From Bradyrhizobium hipponense (GTDB lineage: Bacteria > Pseudomonadota > Alphaproteobacteria > Rhizobiales > Xanthobacteraceae): a stretch of 64,000 nt of DNA. The stretch is taken from positions 62,001 through 126,000 of the forward strand of contig NZ_VSTH01000015.1 of NCBI RefSeq assembly GCF_008123965.1. Direction: 5' to 3'. Below are positions 44,613-53,019 of the stretch, one piece after another (positions within the stretch are counted from its first letter, which is position 1; every line of letters begins with the position of its first letter). Position numbers and translations under genes: made by a program. The notes beneath the pieces are model-generated. The model worked only from the letters and a program-made list of their open reading frames with translations. It was not told the origin of the DNA and made no database searches.

Positions 44613-45551
44613 ATGTCTGGACTGCACCACGTCACCGCGATTGCCGGCGATCCGATCGGGAATTTCGGCTTCTACACCCGAGACCTCGGCCTGCGCTTCG
44701 TCAAGAAGACGGTCAATTTCGACGACCCCGGCACCTACCACTTTTATTATGGCGATGAGACCGGCCGGCCCGGCACCATCCTGACCTTCTTCCCGTGGGC
44801 CGGCGCGCCTGCGGGGCGCCGCGGCGTCGGCGAGACTCATCAGACCGCCTTCCGGGTACCGCAGCGCTCGCTCGGCTACTGGACGCAGCGCTTCACCGAG
44901 AAGGGCATCCGTTACGAAGCGCTGGAGAAGCGGTTCGGGGAGTCCGTGCTGCCGTTTAGCGATCCCGACGGCATGGCGCTTGCGCTGGTCGGCGTCCCCG
45001 GTGCCGAGAACGAGCCCGGCTGGAGCAATGGCGAGGTGCCGGCCGAGCATGCGATCCGCGGGTTCCATGGCGTGACGCTGCTGCTGGACAGCGCGGCAAA
45101 GACGGCTGCCGTCCTCACCGACGTGTTCGGCTTCGAGCAAACCGCGCGCGAAGGTTCGGTGATCCGCTTCAAGGCGCCCGGTGACGCCGAGGGCAGCGTC
45201 GTCGACATCTACGAGGCCAAGGGCTTTTTGCGTGGCCATCAGGGCGGCGGCTCCGTGCACCATATTGCGTTCCGCGCGGCTGACGATGCCGAGCAGGGCA
45301 GGATGGCCCAGAGGCTCGTCTCCAATCACGGCCTGCATCCGACCGAGCAGCGCGACCGCAACTACTTCCGCTCCATCTACTTCCGCGAGCCCGGCGGCGT
45401 GCTGTTCGAGATCGCGACCGACATCCCCGGCTTCGCCGTCGACGAACCCGTTGCGACCCTGGGCCGCGACCTGAAGCTGCCGGGCTTCCTCGAACAACAT
45501 CGCAAGCAGATCGAGGACGTCCTGCCGAGCCTGGAAGAGAGCGTGTCATGA
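44613..45551 (+). CDS. Ring-cleaving dioxygenase of the VOC (glyoxalase) superfamily, MhqO-like
   Basis: A 312-aa protein with two vicinal-oxygen-chelate modules (about 1-130 and 148-280). The likely metal ligands are H6 (LHHVT), H216 or H217 (VHHIAF) and E266 (VLFEIATD), the 2-His-1-Glu set of extradiol dioxygenases. MhqO-type enzymes act on hydroquinone-like compounds. The ATG at 44613 has GGAG about 10 bases upstream. It is translationally coupled (ATGA) to the esterase gene, a pairing known in quinone-resistance operons. Confidence 0.88.
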   Translation: MSGLHHVTAIAGDPIGNFGFYTRDLGLRFVKKTVNFDDPGTYHFYYGDETGRPGTILTFFPWAGAPAGRRGVGETHQTAFRVPQRSLGYWTQRFTEKGIRYEALEKRFGESVLPFSDPDGMALALVGVPGAENEPGWSNGEVPAEHAIRGFHGVTLLLDSAAKTAAVLTDVFGFEQTAREGSVIRFKAPGDAEGSVVDIYEAKGFLRGHQGGGSVHHIAFRAADDAEQGRMAQRLVSNHGLHPTEQRDRNYFRSIYFREPGGVLFEIATDIPGFAVDEPVATLGRDLKLPGFLEQHRKQIEDVLPSLEESVS

Positions 45552-46231
45552 CCGAGAGTGCATTCATCCACCGCTTCGAGCCCGCGACCAGCGCGGGCTC
45601 GCCCCCGCTCCTGCTGCTGCACGGCACCGGCGGCGACGAGAACGACCTCGTTGGGCTCGGCAAGATGATCTCGCCCGGCTCGGCCCTGCTCTCGCCGCGC
45701 GGCCGCGTGCTCGAGCACGGCATGCCGCGCTTCTTCCGCCGTCTCACCGAGGGCGTGTTCGACGAGGAGGATGTGCGTCGCCGCGCGCTCGAACTCGGCG
45801 ACTTCGTTGCAGACGCCCGGCAACAATACGGCATCACGGCGCCGGTCGCGGTCGGCTTCTCCAACGGCGCCAATATCGCGGCCGCGCTGCTATTGCTGAA
45901 GCCGGACGCGTTGGCAGGCGCCATCCTGCTGCGCGCGATGGTGCCCCTGTCCGATCCGCCCAAGGCCGCACTCGACGGTAAGCCGATTTTGCTTCTGTCC
46001 GGACAGGCCGACCCGATCGTGTCGGCCAGCAATTCGGCACGGCTGGCGGCCCTGCTGTCGGAGGCGGGAGCGCGGGTCGACCACAAGGTGCTTCCGGCCG
46101 GCCATCAATTGTCGCAGGCCGACGTGACGCTGTCCCGCGACTGGATCGGTGACGTCGAGGCCAAGGCGGCGGCGGCGGATCCGAGGTCAAGCAAAAAACT
46201 CGAAAACAACCCCATACACAGTAGCCGGTGA
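45548..46231 (+). CDS. Alpha/beta hydrolase (phospholipase/carboxylesterase family, MhqD-like)
   Basis: A 227-aa serine esterase of the COG0400 type. The triad is S105 (GFSNGA), D155 (SGQADPIV) and H186 (LPAGHQLSQ), with the oxyanion region LHGTGGDEND at 25-34. It forms an operon with the dioxygenase and probably hydrolyses a ring-cleavage or quinone-conjugate product. The last 20 or so residues (after DWIGDVEAKA) are lysine/serine-rich and not typical; they run up to a repeat-rich junction and may be an altered C-terminus. Confidence 0.88.
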   Translation: MTESAFIHRFEPATSAGSPPLLLLHGTGGDENDLVGLGKMISPGSALLSPRGRVLEHGMPRFFRRLTEGVFDEEDVRRRALELGDFVADARQQYGITAPVAVGFSNGANIAAALLLLKPDALAGAILLRAMVPLSDPPKAALDGKPILLLSGQADPIVSASNSARLAALLSEAGARVDHKVLPAGHQLSQADVTLSRDWIGDVEAKAAAADPRSSKKLENNPIHSSR

Positions 46232-46272
46232 CTGATAAATCAACGGCTTACGCAGGCAGGCGGCGAGGCGCT

Positions 46273-46318
46273 TTGACTCGTCGGGCAAAACACCGGTATA
46301 ATGCCATTATTCCGAAAT
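46273..46318. repeat. 46-base direct repeat, copy 1
   Basis: Begins TTGACTCGTCGGGCAA and ends ATTATTCCGAAAT. It matches copy 2 at 46482-46527 at 40 of 46 positions by eye. The two copies bracket the palindromic repeat pair at 46329-46456. Confidence 0.85.
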
Positions 46319-46328
46319 AGCGGTTATT

Positions 46329-46456
46329 CCTTCTCCCCTTGTGGGAGAAGGTGGCGCGAAGCGCCGGATGAGGGGTCTCTCTCCGCGGAGACAGACCCCT
46401 CACCCGAGTGAGTCTGTATCTACCGGCGTCGCTGCCCTCTCCCACAGGGGGAGAGG
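46329..46456. repeat. Paired palindromic (REP-like) intergenic repeat
   Basis: Two related units lie head to head: CCTTCTCCC-N5-GGGAGAAGG at 46329-46351 and the inverted CTCTCCCACAGGGGGAGAG at the right end. Between them are AGGGGTCT/AGACCCCT and CTCAC/GTGAG stems, so the whole 128 bases could fold into a large cruciform. The right unit (46385-46456) recurs exactly at 49331-49402. Such units are, to my recollection, frequent between genes in Bradyrhizobium genomes. Confidence 0.8.
46385..46456. repeat. 72-base exact direct repeat, left copy
   Basis: Identical base for base to 49331-49402, in the same orientation, 2946 bases apart. The two copies enclose the OLD-family nuclease gene and the 103-aa ORF. 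Recombination between them would excise exactly that module. Confidence 0.9.
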
Positions 46457-46481
46457 CCGCAGCAACTGGCATCCCCGCCCG

Positions 46482-46527
46482 TTGACTCGTCGGGCAACAC
46501 AGGGGCATAATGCTACTATTCCGAAAT
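46482..46527. repeat. 46-base direct repeat, copy 2
   Basis: Partner of 46273-46318; same start TTGACTCGTCGGGCAA and end ATTCCGAAAT with six internal differences. After it, to 46738, I see no gene or clear signal. Confidence 0.85.
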
Positions 46528-46738
46528 CACCGAGCGCGCTTCTTCTCGCCTTTGGGTAATCAGTGGCGGAAATAACCTAGCAATATCAATTCATCACCGC
46601 ACAGGTATCTCGCCAGCATAAAAAAACGAAACTCCGCTGACACTGGCAGGAGATGGCCGATCTCCGGCATTTCAAGCCACGCGGCGGCGAGATCCCACTG
46701 ACACGTTGCCTTCCCTCCGGTTGTGGGCTTCCGACGCC

Positions 46739-46753
46739 AAACGCATTGCGTTT
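46739..46753. promoter_or_regulatory. Inverted repeat, possible operator before the OLD-family gene
   Basis: AAACGC-ATT-GCGTTT, perfect 6-base arms, 45 bases before the chosen ATG. A loose promoter reading (TTGCGT, then ACAATC about 16 bases later) overlaps it, so a repressor bound here could block transcription. Speculative. Confidence 0.3.
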
Positions 46754-46797
46754 ACTTCTCTTCGGGGACAATCTCTCGCGAGGGCTGGGAGGAATCG

Positions 46798-48888
46798 ATG
46801 CGGCTGCGCAGATTTAAGGTGACGAATTTTCGATCCGTCGTTGATAGTGGTTGGATCGACGCAGAGCGAGTTACAGCGCTTATCGGCGTTAACGAATCGG
46901 GCAAGACGAATCTACTGCTCCCGCTTTGGAAGCTGAACCCCGCTCGCGAGGGCGAGATTACGCCTACCTCGGATTATCCAAAGGGTAATTACGCAGCCGT
47001 ACGTGCGTCGCCGGGTTCATTCCCATTCATACACGCGGAGTTCGCGCTGACTGATGTAGTCAAGACAAAGCTCGTCGAACTTACCGGGCTGACCGAGGAA
47101 ACGGCGGGACCTGTCTGTGTGCGCCGGTTCTTCGATGGGCGACACACAGTCGAATTCCCGAACTTCAAAAAGGCGGATGCGCTATGCAGCGCGGACTTAA
47201 TCGCGATCCTTACTGCCGCTGAGACCGACGTCAGCGCGATGAACCAGCTCAACAAGGAAGGGAGCTTGAAAGCCGACATACAAAGCGCCTTGGCAACAGC
47301 AAAACAGGGCGACGGGCCCGTCTCTGCTTATGATGCCGAAGCACTGGATGCTGTTATTGCACCTTTTTCAGCTTTACTTCCTGAAACGCCAGCATCGACC
47401 AGTTCGATTGTGCCTCGTTTGAATTTGCTGATCCAAGATCTGCACGCAGCCAAGTCGAAATTGATAGCACCCGCGCCGAATGAAATCGAAGAGGTGAAGG
47501 AGCTCGTTATCGGAGGCCTACCGAGATTCGTATACTATTCAAACTACGGCAACCTCGACTCCGAGATCTATTTACCGCATGTCGTTCAAAATCTCGCGCG
47601 CGAAGATCTTGGCGCGAAGGAAGCCGCGAAAGCTCGCACTCTTCGCGTCTTATTCAATTTTGTCCAGCTACAACCAAAGGAAATCCTCGAACTCGGGCGC
47701 GACTTCAAGGACCCCAACCGACATCCGGGCGATGAAGAAATCGCGAAAATAGCGACCAAAAAACGCGAACGCACTATTCTGTTAAACTCGGCCGGGACCG
47801 ATTTAACGAAGAAGTTTCGCGACTGGTGGAAGCAAGGCAATTATACGTTCGAATTTCAAGCTGACGGCGATCACTTTCGGATTTGGGTCAGCGACTCAAA
47901 GCGGCCGGAGAAGATCGAGCTTGAAGACCGTAGCAGCGGACTACAATGGTTTCTGAGTTTCTATCTTATTTTTCTGGTAGAGAGCAGTGGTGTTCATGCC
48001 GACGCGATTTTGCTCCTAGATGAGCCCGGACTTTCGCTTCATCCGCTAGCTCAACGCGATCTGTCAGCCTTCTTCGAAAGTCTCGCATCGACCAATCAAA
48101 TTATTTACACGACGCATTCGCCGTTTCTGGTTGATGCAGACATGCTCGACCGCGTGCGGAAGGTCTTTGTCTCGGAAGATGGCTCAACAAAATCTTCCCC
48201 CGATCTGCGCCAGGGTAGCGACGATCCTCGGCGAGCGGGGGCTACATATGCAATTTACTCCGCGCTCAACATGAGCCTCGCTGAAAGCATCCTCTACGGA
48301 TGCCATCCGGTCATCGTGGAAGGTCCATCGGACCAGCACTACCTAGCTCTCATCAAAACCGTCCTGATCGCAAACAAGAAGATAACTCCGAAGAGAGAGA
48401 TGGTCTTCCCGCCCTCGCATGGCGCTAACAACGCCAAGGTAATTGCGAGTATCCTTGGCGGGAAGGACCAGGTTCTGCCAAATATACTCCTTGATGCGGA
48501 CGACACCGGTAAGAAGATGTCGCGCGATCTGCAGAATGGCTTATATCAAAGCGCAAAGACCAAGGTAAGAACTGTAGAAAAGTATGTCGGCTTTGCCAAT
48601 TCCGAGATCGAAGACCTTTTCCCGCAAAGCTTCATGGTCGCAGCTATTGATCGGTGGGGGCGCAAAGCGGATATGCTATTCGCCGACGTAGTGAAGTCAG
48701 GAGAGCCTATCGTTCCGCAGATCGAGGTATGGGCGAAGGCACAAGGCGTCCCACTCGACGATGGATGGAAGGTGGACGTGGCGCGCGAAGCCAAAAGGCG
48801 AGCCTTAGAGTCGGCCAAACCTCTTTTCGATGATGCGACCTTGAGTAATTGGGCGAAACTCTTCGAGGATCTGTTGAGCGAGAGCTGA
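46798..48888 (+). CDS. OLD-family ATP-dependent endonuclease (AAA ATPase + TOPRIM)
   Basis: A 696-aa protein with an ABC/SMC-like ATPase domain: Walker A GVNESGKT at 30-37, a signature-like SSGLQW near 379-384, Walker B ILLLDEP at 404-410 and a switch His in TTHSPFL at 438-444. A C-terminal TOPRIM domain follows: acidic E508 in VIVEGPSD, then LLDADDTG at 564-571 and EIEDLFP at 603-609. This is the class 1 OLD layout; no UvrD-like helicase or reverse transcriptase gene follows, so it is not Gabija or a retron as seen here. The ATG at 46798 has GGAGGA 6 bases upstream. Codons such as TTA, ATA and AAA are much commoner than in neighbours, a sign of transfer. An anti-phage role is inferred. Confidence 0.88.
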   Translation: MRLRRFKVTNFRSVVDSGWIDAERVTALIGVNESGKTNLLLPLWKLNPAREGEITPTSDYPKGNYAAVRASPGSFPFIHAEFALTDVVKTKLVELTGLTEETAGPVCVRRFFDGRHTVEFPNFKKADALCSADLIAILTAAETDVSAMNQLNKEGSLKADIQSALATAKQGDGPVSAYDAEALDAVIAPFSALLPETPASTSSIVPRLNLLIQDLHAAKSKLIAPAPNEIEEVKELVIGGLPRFVYYSNYGNLDSEIYLPHVVQNLAREDLGAKEAAKARTLRVLFNFVQLQPKEILELGRDFKDPNRHPGDEEIAKIATKKRERTILLNSAGTDLTKKFRDWWKQGNYTFEFQADGDHFRIWVSDSKRPEKIELEDRSSGLQWFLSFYLIFLVESSGVHADAILLLDEPGLSLHPLAQRDLSAFFESLASTNQIIYTTHSPFLVDADMLDRVRKVFVSEDGSTKSSPDLRQGSDDPRRAGATYAIYSALNMSLAESILYGCHPVIVEGPSDQHYLALIKTVLIANKKITPKREMVFPPSHGANNAKVIASILGGKDQVLPNILLDADDTGKKMSRDLQNGLYQSAKTKVRTVEKYVGFANSEIEDLFPQSFMVAAIDRWGRKADMLFADVVKSGEPIVPQIEVWAKAQGVPLDDGWKVDVAREAKRRALESAKPLFDDATLSNWAKLFEDLLSES

Positions 48889-48928
48889 CAATTCCATCAC
48901 GCAGCCTCAGAGCCAAGGATGTAGCCAG

Positions 48929-49240
48929 ATGACAGGATCGAAAGAGACGCGAAAGAAGTACCTAGGCCGGCGCGCAGAGATGACGGCGGCGATGGTAGTC
49001 AAACGCGCTCCACTCAATAAGAAAAAGAACCTAAAGCCCGCGGGTCACGCGAAACATCCCGAGGCAGATCCAGAGTTGGTCGATGGTTGGGATGACGTCA
49101 TTGATACCACGCGTCTGGCCACCGAGGCAGAAGCCGAGACCGTCAAAAAGATCAACGAGGGCTGGGTCCTGAATGACTGGGGCCGACTGCAGGGCCGCCC
49201 CACGCCCGGGGGCCTGCCATCGCTCGGCAAACGTAGATAA
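48929..49240 (+). CDS. Unrecognised 103-aa basic protein downstream of the OLD-family nuclease
   Basis: I do not recognise this protein. It has a Lys/Arg-rich N-terminal half (KETRKKYLGRR, NKKKNLK), an acidic middle (EADPELVDGWDDVID, with EAEAETVKKINEGW) and a Gly/Pro-rich basic end (GRPTPGGLPSLGKRR). No membrane segment or signal peptide is seen. It starts 40 bases after the nuclease stop, in the same A+T-richer insert, with AAGGA about 12 bases before the ATG; a later ATG at 48980 is possible. It may be an accessory or nucleic-acid-binding partner, or a spurious ORF. Confidence 0.55.
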   Translation: MTGSKETRKKYLGRRAEMTAAMVVKRAPLNKKKNLKPAGHAKHPEADPELVDGWDDVIDTTRLATEAEAETVKKINEGWVLNDWGRLQGRPTPGGLPSLGKRR

Positions 49241-49330
49241 CGCAATTGAACTTTCATCTTTGATTGCCCGTCCGACAGAAAGCTATCGAGCGCGACGTCT
49301 ATCCGCAAATTCAACTCGCAAGCTTCGCGT

Positions 49331-49402
49331 GCGGAGACAGACCCCTCACCCGAGTGAGTCTGTATCTACCGGCGTCGCTGCCCTCTCCCACAGGGGGAGA
49401 GG
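49331..49402. repeat. 72-base exact direct repeat, right copy
   Basis: Same sequence and orientation as 46385-46456, containing CTCAC/GTGAG and CTCTCCC/GGGAGAG hairpins. Here it stands alone, without the left-hand unit of the palindromic pair. It marks the right edge of the OLD-nuclease insert, 49 bases before the end of the next gene. Confidence 0.9.
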
Positions 49403-49451
49403 GCACAATAATAGGCCGCGCGCTCCGAACGATGCGGGTGCCGCGCGCCCC

Positions 49452-50948
49452 CTACTCCCAATGCCACGCCGAGAAATCGTTCTCGAACTGCGGGACTTCC
49501 TTCCAGACGCCCTTCAGCTTCTTGTTGGTGATGGTGATCAGCTGCGGCTGGTAGAGGTAGGCGGAGACGGCGTCGGTTGCCAGCATGCGCTGGGCGTCGC
49601 CGAGAAGCTTTACACGGGCCGCTTCATCCGGCGTCGACACGATCTGCTTGTAGAGCGCGTTGAAGGCCTCGTTGTTGTAGCCGAGGTAGTAGTCCGGCTC
49701 GGTGATCTTGACGAGATCGAACGGCTCGACATGGCTGACGATGGTGAGGTCGAAATTGTGCGGACCATTGCCGGCGAACACCTGCGACAGCCACTGCGCC
49801 CATTCGACGTTCTCGACCTTGGCGATGATGCCGACCTTGGCGAGCTGGGCCGCGAGGATCTCGCCGCCCTGCCGCGCATAGGACGGCGGCGGCAGCTTCA
49901 GCGACAGCTCGAGCGGCGTGGTGACGCCGGCCTCGGCGAGGAGCTTCTTGGCCTTCTCGGGATCGTAGGGGTTGATGCCGGTGGTATCGACATAGCCGAG
50001 CGCGGTCGGCACGTAGAAGCTGCCGATCGGCGTGCCGAAACCATCGACCGCGCCGTCGATCATCGCCTTGCGATCGATCGCGGCGAGGATCGCCCGGCGC
50101 ACGCGGACATCGTCGAGCGGCTTCTTGCGATGGTTGATGGCTACGATGGTCTTGGCCCTGGAGCCGCCGACCATAACGTTGAAGCGCGGATCGGCCTTGA
50201 ACTGCGCGATGGTGCGCTGGGCCGCAACGCGCGGAAACGCGTCGACATCACCCGAGAGCAGCGCCGCCGTCTGCGCCGACGGATCGGAGATAAAGCGGAT
50301 CGTCACCTTGGAGAGCTCGATCGCGGCGGCGTTGCGATAGTCGGCCCATTTGTTCAGGGTCATCGAAGAGCCCTTGGCCCAGGCGCCGAGCTGATAGGGC
50401 CCGGTCCCAACCGGCTGCGTGATATTCGTCGGCGCGCTCTTCGGCTCGACGATCGAGGCACTCGCCTGCCCCATCAAGAACGGAAAGTTCGGCTCGGAAT
50501 TTTTCAGCGTGATCACGACCGTATCGGCATCGGGCGCGGCAACGGACTCGAAGCTCTGGAACAGGCTCTTGTCCTTGTTGGTGCTAGTGGCGACAGCGTT
50601 GCGCTCGAACGAGAACTTCACCGCCGCGGAATCGAACGACTCGCCATTGTGGAATTTGACGCCCTTGCGCAGCTTGAACGTATAGGTCTTCAGGTCGGGC
50701 GAAGCGGTCCAGCTCTCCGCCAGCAGGGGCGAAGTGGTGCCGTCCTCGTTGATCTTGGTCAGCGTCTCATAGATGTTGTAGAGCGTGACCTCGGCGATCG
50801 CCGCGGCGGCCGCGTTGGTGGGATCGAGCCCCGGAGGCTCCAGCGCCATCGCCATGACGACGCTGTCCTTCTTGCCCTGCGCCAGCACCGGCAGAGGTGC
50901 CGCTGCGAGCACGGCGGCGAATGCGACGATGGATAGTTTCCTGAACAT
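49452..50948 (-). CDS. ABC transporter solute-binding protein, family 5 (dipeptide type)
   Basis: A 498-aa periplasmic protein. The signal peptide is about residues 1-23 (MFRKLSIVAFAAVLAAAPLPVLA, split before QGKK). Family-5 hallmarks include the SPDLKTYTFKLRKGVKFHNG region and FDSAAVKFSFERN. The ATG at 50948 is preceded by GGGGAG; an in-frame codon ten residues earlier would spoil the signal peptide. It is the last gene of the second dpp-like operon, 54 bases after the ATPase gene. Ligand unknown. Confidence 0.94.
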   Translation of the reverse strand: MFRKLSIVAFAAVLAAAPLPVLAQGKKDSVVMAMALEPPGLDPTNAAAAAIAEVTLYNIYETLTKINEDGTTSPLLAESWTASPDLKTYTFKLRKGVKFHNGESFDSAAVKFSFERNAVATSTNKDKSLFQSFESVAAPDADTVVITLKNSEPNFPFLMGQASASIVEPKSAPTNITQPVGTGPYQLGAWAKGSSMTLNKWADYRNAAAIELSKVTIRFISDPSAQTAALLSGDVDAFPRVAAQRTIAQFKADPRFNVMVGGSRAKTIVAINHRKKPLDDVRVRRAILAAIDRKAMIDGAVDGFGTPIGSFYVPTALGYVDTTGINPYDPEKAKKLLAEAGVTTPLELSLKLPPPSYARQGGEILAAQLAKVGIIAKVENVEWAQWLSQVFAGNGPHNFDLTIVSHVEPFDLVKITEPDYYLGYNNEAFNALYKQIVSTPDEAARVKLLGDAQRMLATDAVSAYLYQPQLITITNKKLKGVWKEVPQFENDFSAWHWE

Positions 50949-51002
50949 GCGTAACTCCCCGGCCTTCCGTCTTCCCAATCTACGCCAATTCCGTCCCGGA
51001 CA

Positions 51003-52007
51003 CTAACCTTCCATGGCGACATGCGGCAATGCCATCACGGCCTCCGCCTTGTGGCAGGCGGCCAGATGCGCCTCGCCCAGCTTGCGTAGCTCAGGCAGGA
51101 CTTCGCGGCAATGCTGGTCGGCAAGCGGGCAGCGCGCGGCATAGGGACATCCGGTCGCGGCCGCCGATTGCGAGGCGATCGCTTGCGCCCCACGCCGGCG
51201 CCGGCCGCTGCCGGCGCGGACGCGCGGCACGGCGGCCAGCAACGCCCGCGTATAGGGATGGGCGCAGCGCTCGAACAGGTCTTCGGGGCGTCCCTGCTCG
51301 ACGATCCGGCCAAGATACATTACCGCGACCTCGTCGCAGAGATAGTCGACGACGGCGAGGTCGTGGCTGATCAGCACGTAACTCAGGCCGAACTGCTCCT
51401 GAAGGTCCTGCATCAGGTTGAGCACCTGCGCCTGCACCGAGACGTCGAGGGCGGAGACCGGTTCGTCGGCGACGATCAGCTTCGGCTGGGTGATGAGCGC
51501 GCGCGCGATCGCGATGCGCTGGCGCTGGCCGCCGGAGAACTCGTGCGGATATTTGTCCATGTCGGCATCGCGCAAGCCCACCTGCCGCAGCACGGTGGAG
51601 ACGCGCCCACGAAACGTGGTGCGATCGGCCTCTTCCAGCACGGTCAGCGGCTCTGCAACGATGCGCGCAATGGTCTGGCGCGGGTCGAGCGAGCCATAGG
51701 GATCCTGGAACACCATCTGGAAGTCGCGGCGGGCGCGGCGCAGCTCGTCTGTGGAGATATGGTTGAGGTCGCGCCCGAGCAGCGCGACCTGCCCCGATGT
51801 CGGCCGCTCCAGCGCCATCACCAGCCGCGCGAAGGTCGACTTGCCCGAGCCGGATTCGCCGACGACACCGAGGCTCTTGCCGGAGGCGACCTGCACGCTG
51901 ACGCCATTGAGCGCGCGCACCTGCCCCGGGGGGCGAAACAGGCTTTCGCGTGGCAGCGTGTAGCGCTGCTCGAGATCCTTCACATCGAGAAGAGGCGCGG
52001 CGGTCAT
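51003..52007 (-). CDS. Peptide-type ABC transporter ATP-binding protein (DppF-like)
   Basis: A 334-aa ATPase with Walker A GESGSGKST at about 50-58, Q-loop MVFQDPYGSLDPR, signature FSGGQRQR, Walker B LIVADEPVSALD and H-loop SHD. The C-terminal oligopeptide-transport extension has cysteines (GCPYAARCPLADQHC) as in DppF/OppF, which in some members bind an Fe-S cluster. Coupled by ATGA to the DppD-like gene; the pair energises the permeases upstream. Confidence 0.95.
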   Translation of the reverse strand: MTAAPLLDVKDLEQRYTLPRESLFRPPGQVRALNGVSVQVASGKSLGVVGESGSGKSTFARLVMALERPTSGQVALLGRDLNHISTDELRRARRDFQMVFQDPYGSLDPRQTIARIVAEPLTVLEEADRTTFRGRVSTVLRQVGLRDADMDKYPHEFSGGQRQRIAIARALITQPKLIVADEPVSALDVSVQAQVLNLMQDLQEQFGLSYVLISHDLAVVDYLCDEVAVMYLGRIVEQGRPEDLFERCAHPYTRALLAAVPRVRAGSGRRRRGAQAIASQSAAATGCPYAARCPLADQHCREVLPELRKLGEAHLAACHKAEAVMALPHVAMEG

Positions 52008-53017
52008 GCGATCAGCGCTCCGACCCTTTCAGCCATCGAGACATCCGTCCTGATGCAGCGCACGCCATGGCCCGGTCCGACCTCCACCATTGGCGGAAGC
52101 GCGGCGCGACATTGGTCGATCACGAGCGGACATCGATCCGAAAAAGTGCAGCCGGACGGCAGGTCGGCGAGCTCCGGCACCGTGCCCGATATCGTCTTCA
52201 GCCGCGTCCCCTTGCGCGCGCCGAGCTTCGGGCGGGCGCGGAACAGGCCCTGCGTGTAGGGATGCCCCATGCGGCGGAACACCTCGTCGGTCGGCCCGCT
52301 CTCGACCACGGTGCCGCCATACATCACCATCATGCGGTGCACGTTCTCGGCGATGACGCCGAGGTCATGCGAGATCAGGATCATCGACATGCCGCGCTCC
52401 TCGACGAGGTCGGCGATGAGGTCGAGGATCTGGCCCTGAATGGTGACGTCGAGCGCGGTGGTCGGCTCGTCCGCAATCAAGAGGTCGGGGCCGCAGGCGA
52501 GCGCCATCGCGATGGTGACGCGCTGGCGCTGGCCGCCCGAAAACTGATGCGGATAGGCATCGATGCGCCTTGCCGGATCCGGCAGTCCGACGCGGTCGAG
52601 CAAGGCGATCGCTTCCTTGCGCGCTTGGGCGGCGGAATATTTCTTGTGACGCCGCAGCGGCTCGGCGACCTGGTTGCCGATTGTGTGCATCGGGTTGAGC
52701 GCGGTCATCGGCTCCTGGAAGATCATGCCGATGCGGTTGCCGCGCAAGCCGCAATAATCCGCATCCGCAAGCCCGACCAGCTCGCTGCCGTCGAGCCGGA
52801 TGCTGCCGCTCACGACCGCGCTGTCGGGCAACAGCCCCATCAGGGACAGCGCCGTGACCGACTTGCCGCAGCCGGATTCCCCGACCAGCCCCAGCGTCTC
52901 GCCGCGCTTCAAGGAGAAGCTGACGCCGCGCACGGCCTGCGCAGGGCCGCGGCTGGTGTTGAGGCGGACACCGAGATTGTCGACCGCGATCAGCGGCATG
53001 GTTGCGGGATCAGCCAT
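52004..53017 (-). CDS. Peptide-type ABC transporter ATP-binding protein (DppD-like)
   Basis: A 337-aa ATPase: Walker [10 protein letters not shown] at 47-55, [17 protein letters not shown] (Q-loop), signature FSGGQRQR at 159-166, [10 protein letters not shown] at 181-190, and the C-terminal [15 protein letters not shown] cysteine motif. The start at 53017 is 2 bases from the DppC stop; the long frame continuing upstream to 53758 is only dppC read in another phase. It works with the DppF-like ATPase encoded next. Confidence 0.95.
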   Translation of the reverse strand: MADPATMPLIAVDNLGVRLNTSRGPAQAVRGVSFSLKRGETLGLVGESGCGKSVTALSLMGLLPDSAVVSGSIRLDGSELVGLADADYCGLRGNRIGMIFQEPMTALNPMHTIGNQVAEPLRRHKKYSAAQARKEAIALLDRVGLPDPARRIDAYPHQFSGGQRQRVTIAMALACGPDLLIADEPTTALDVTIQGQILDLIADLVEERGMSMILISHDLGVIAENVHRMMVMYGGTVVESGPTDEVFRRMGHPYTQGLFRARPKLGARKGTRLKTISGTVPELADLPSGCTFSDRCPLVIDQCRAALPPMVEVGPGHGVRCIRTDVSMAERVGALIA

Positions 53018-53019
53018 CC

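Noticed and set aside
46248..46508. 86-codon minus-strand ORF over the repeat array
   Set aside because: It consists of palindromic repeat sequence and has no recognisable protein features.
46798..49240. Gabija (GajA/GajB), PARIS or retron system
   Set aside because: No UvrD-like helicase, no separate ATPase and TOPRIM genes, and no reverse transcriptase beside the OLD gene; only a class 1-like single protein can be supported.
46273..49402. CRISPR array
   Set aside because: Repeats occur only twice each with kilobase or irregular spacing, there are no spacer-repeat units, and no cas gene is present.
46385..49402. Classical transposon or insertion sequence carrying the OLD nuclease
   Set aside because: No transposase or integrase gene and no terminal inverted repeats at the edges; only direct copies of a dispersed repeat.
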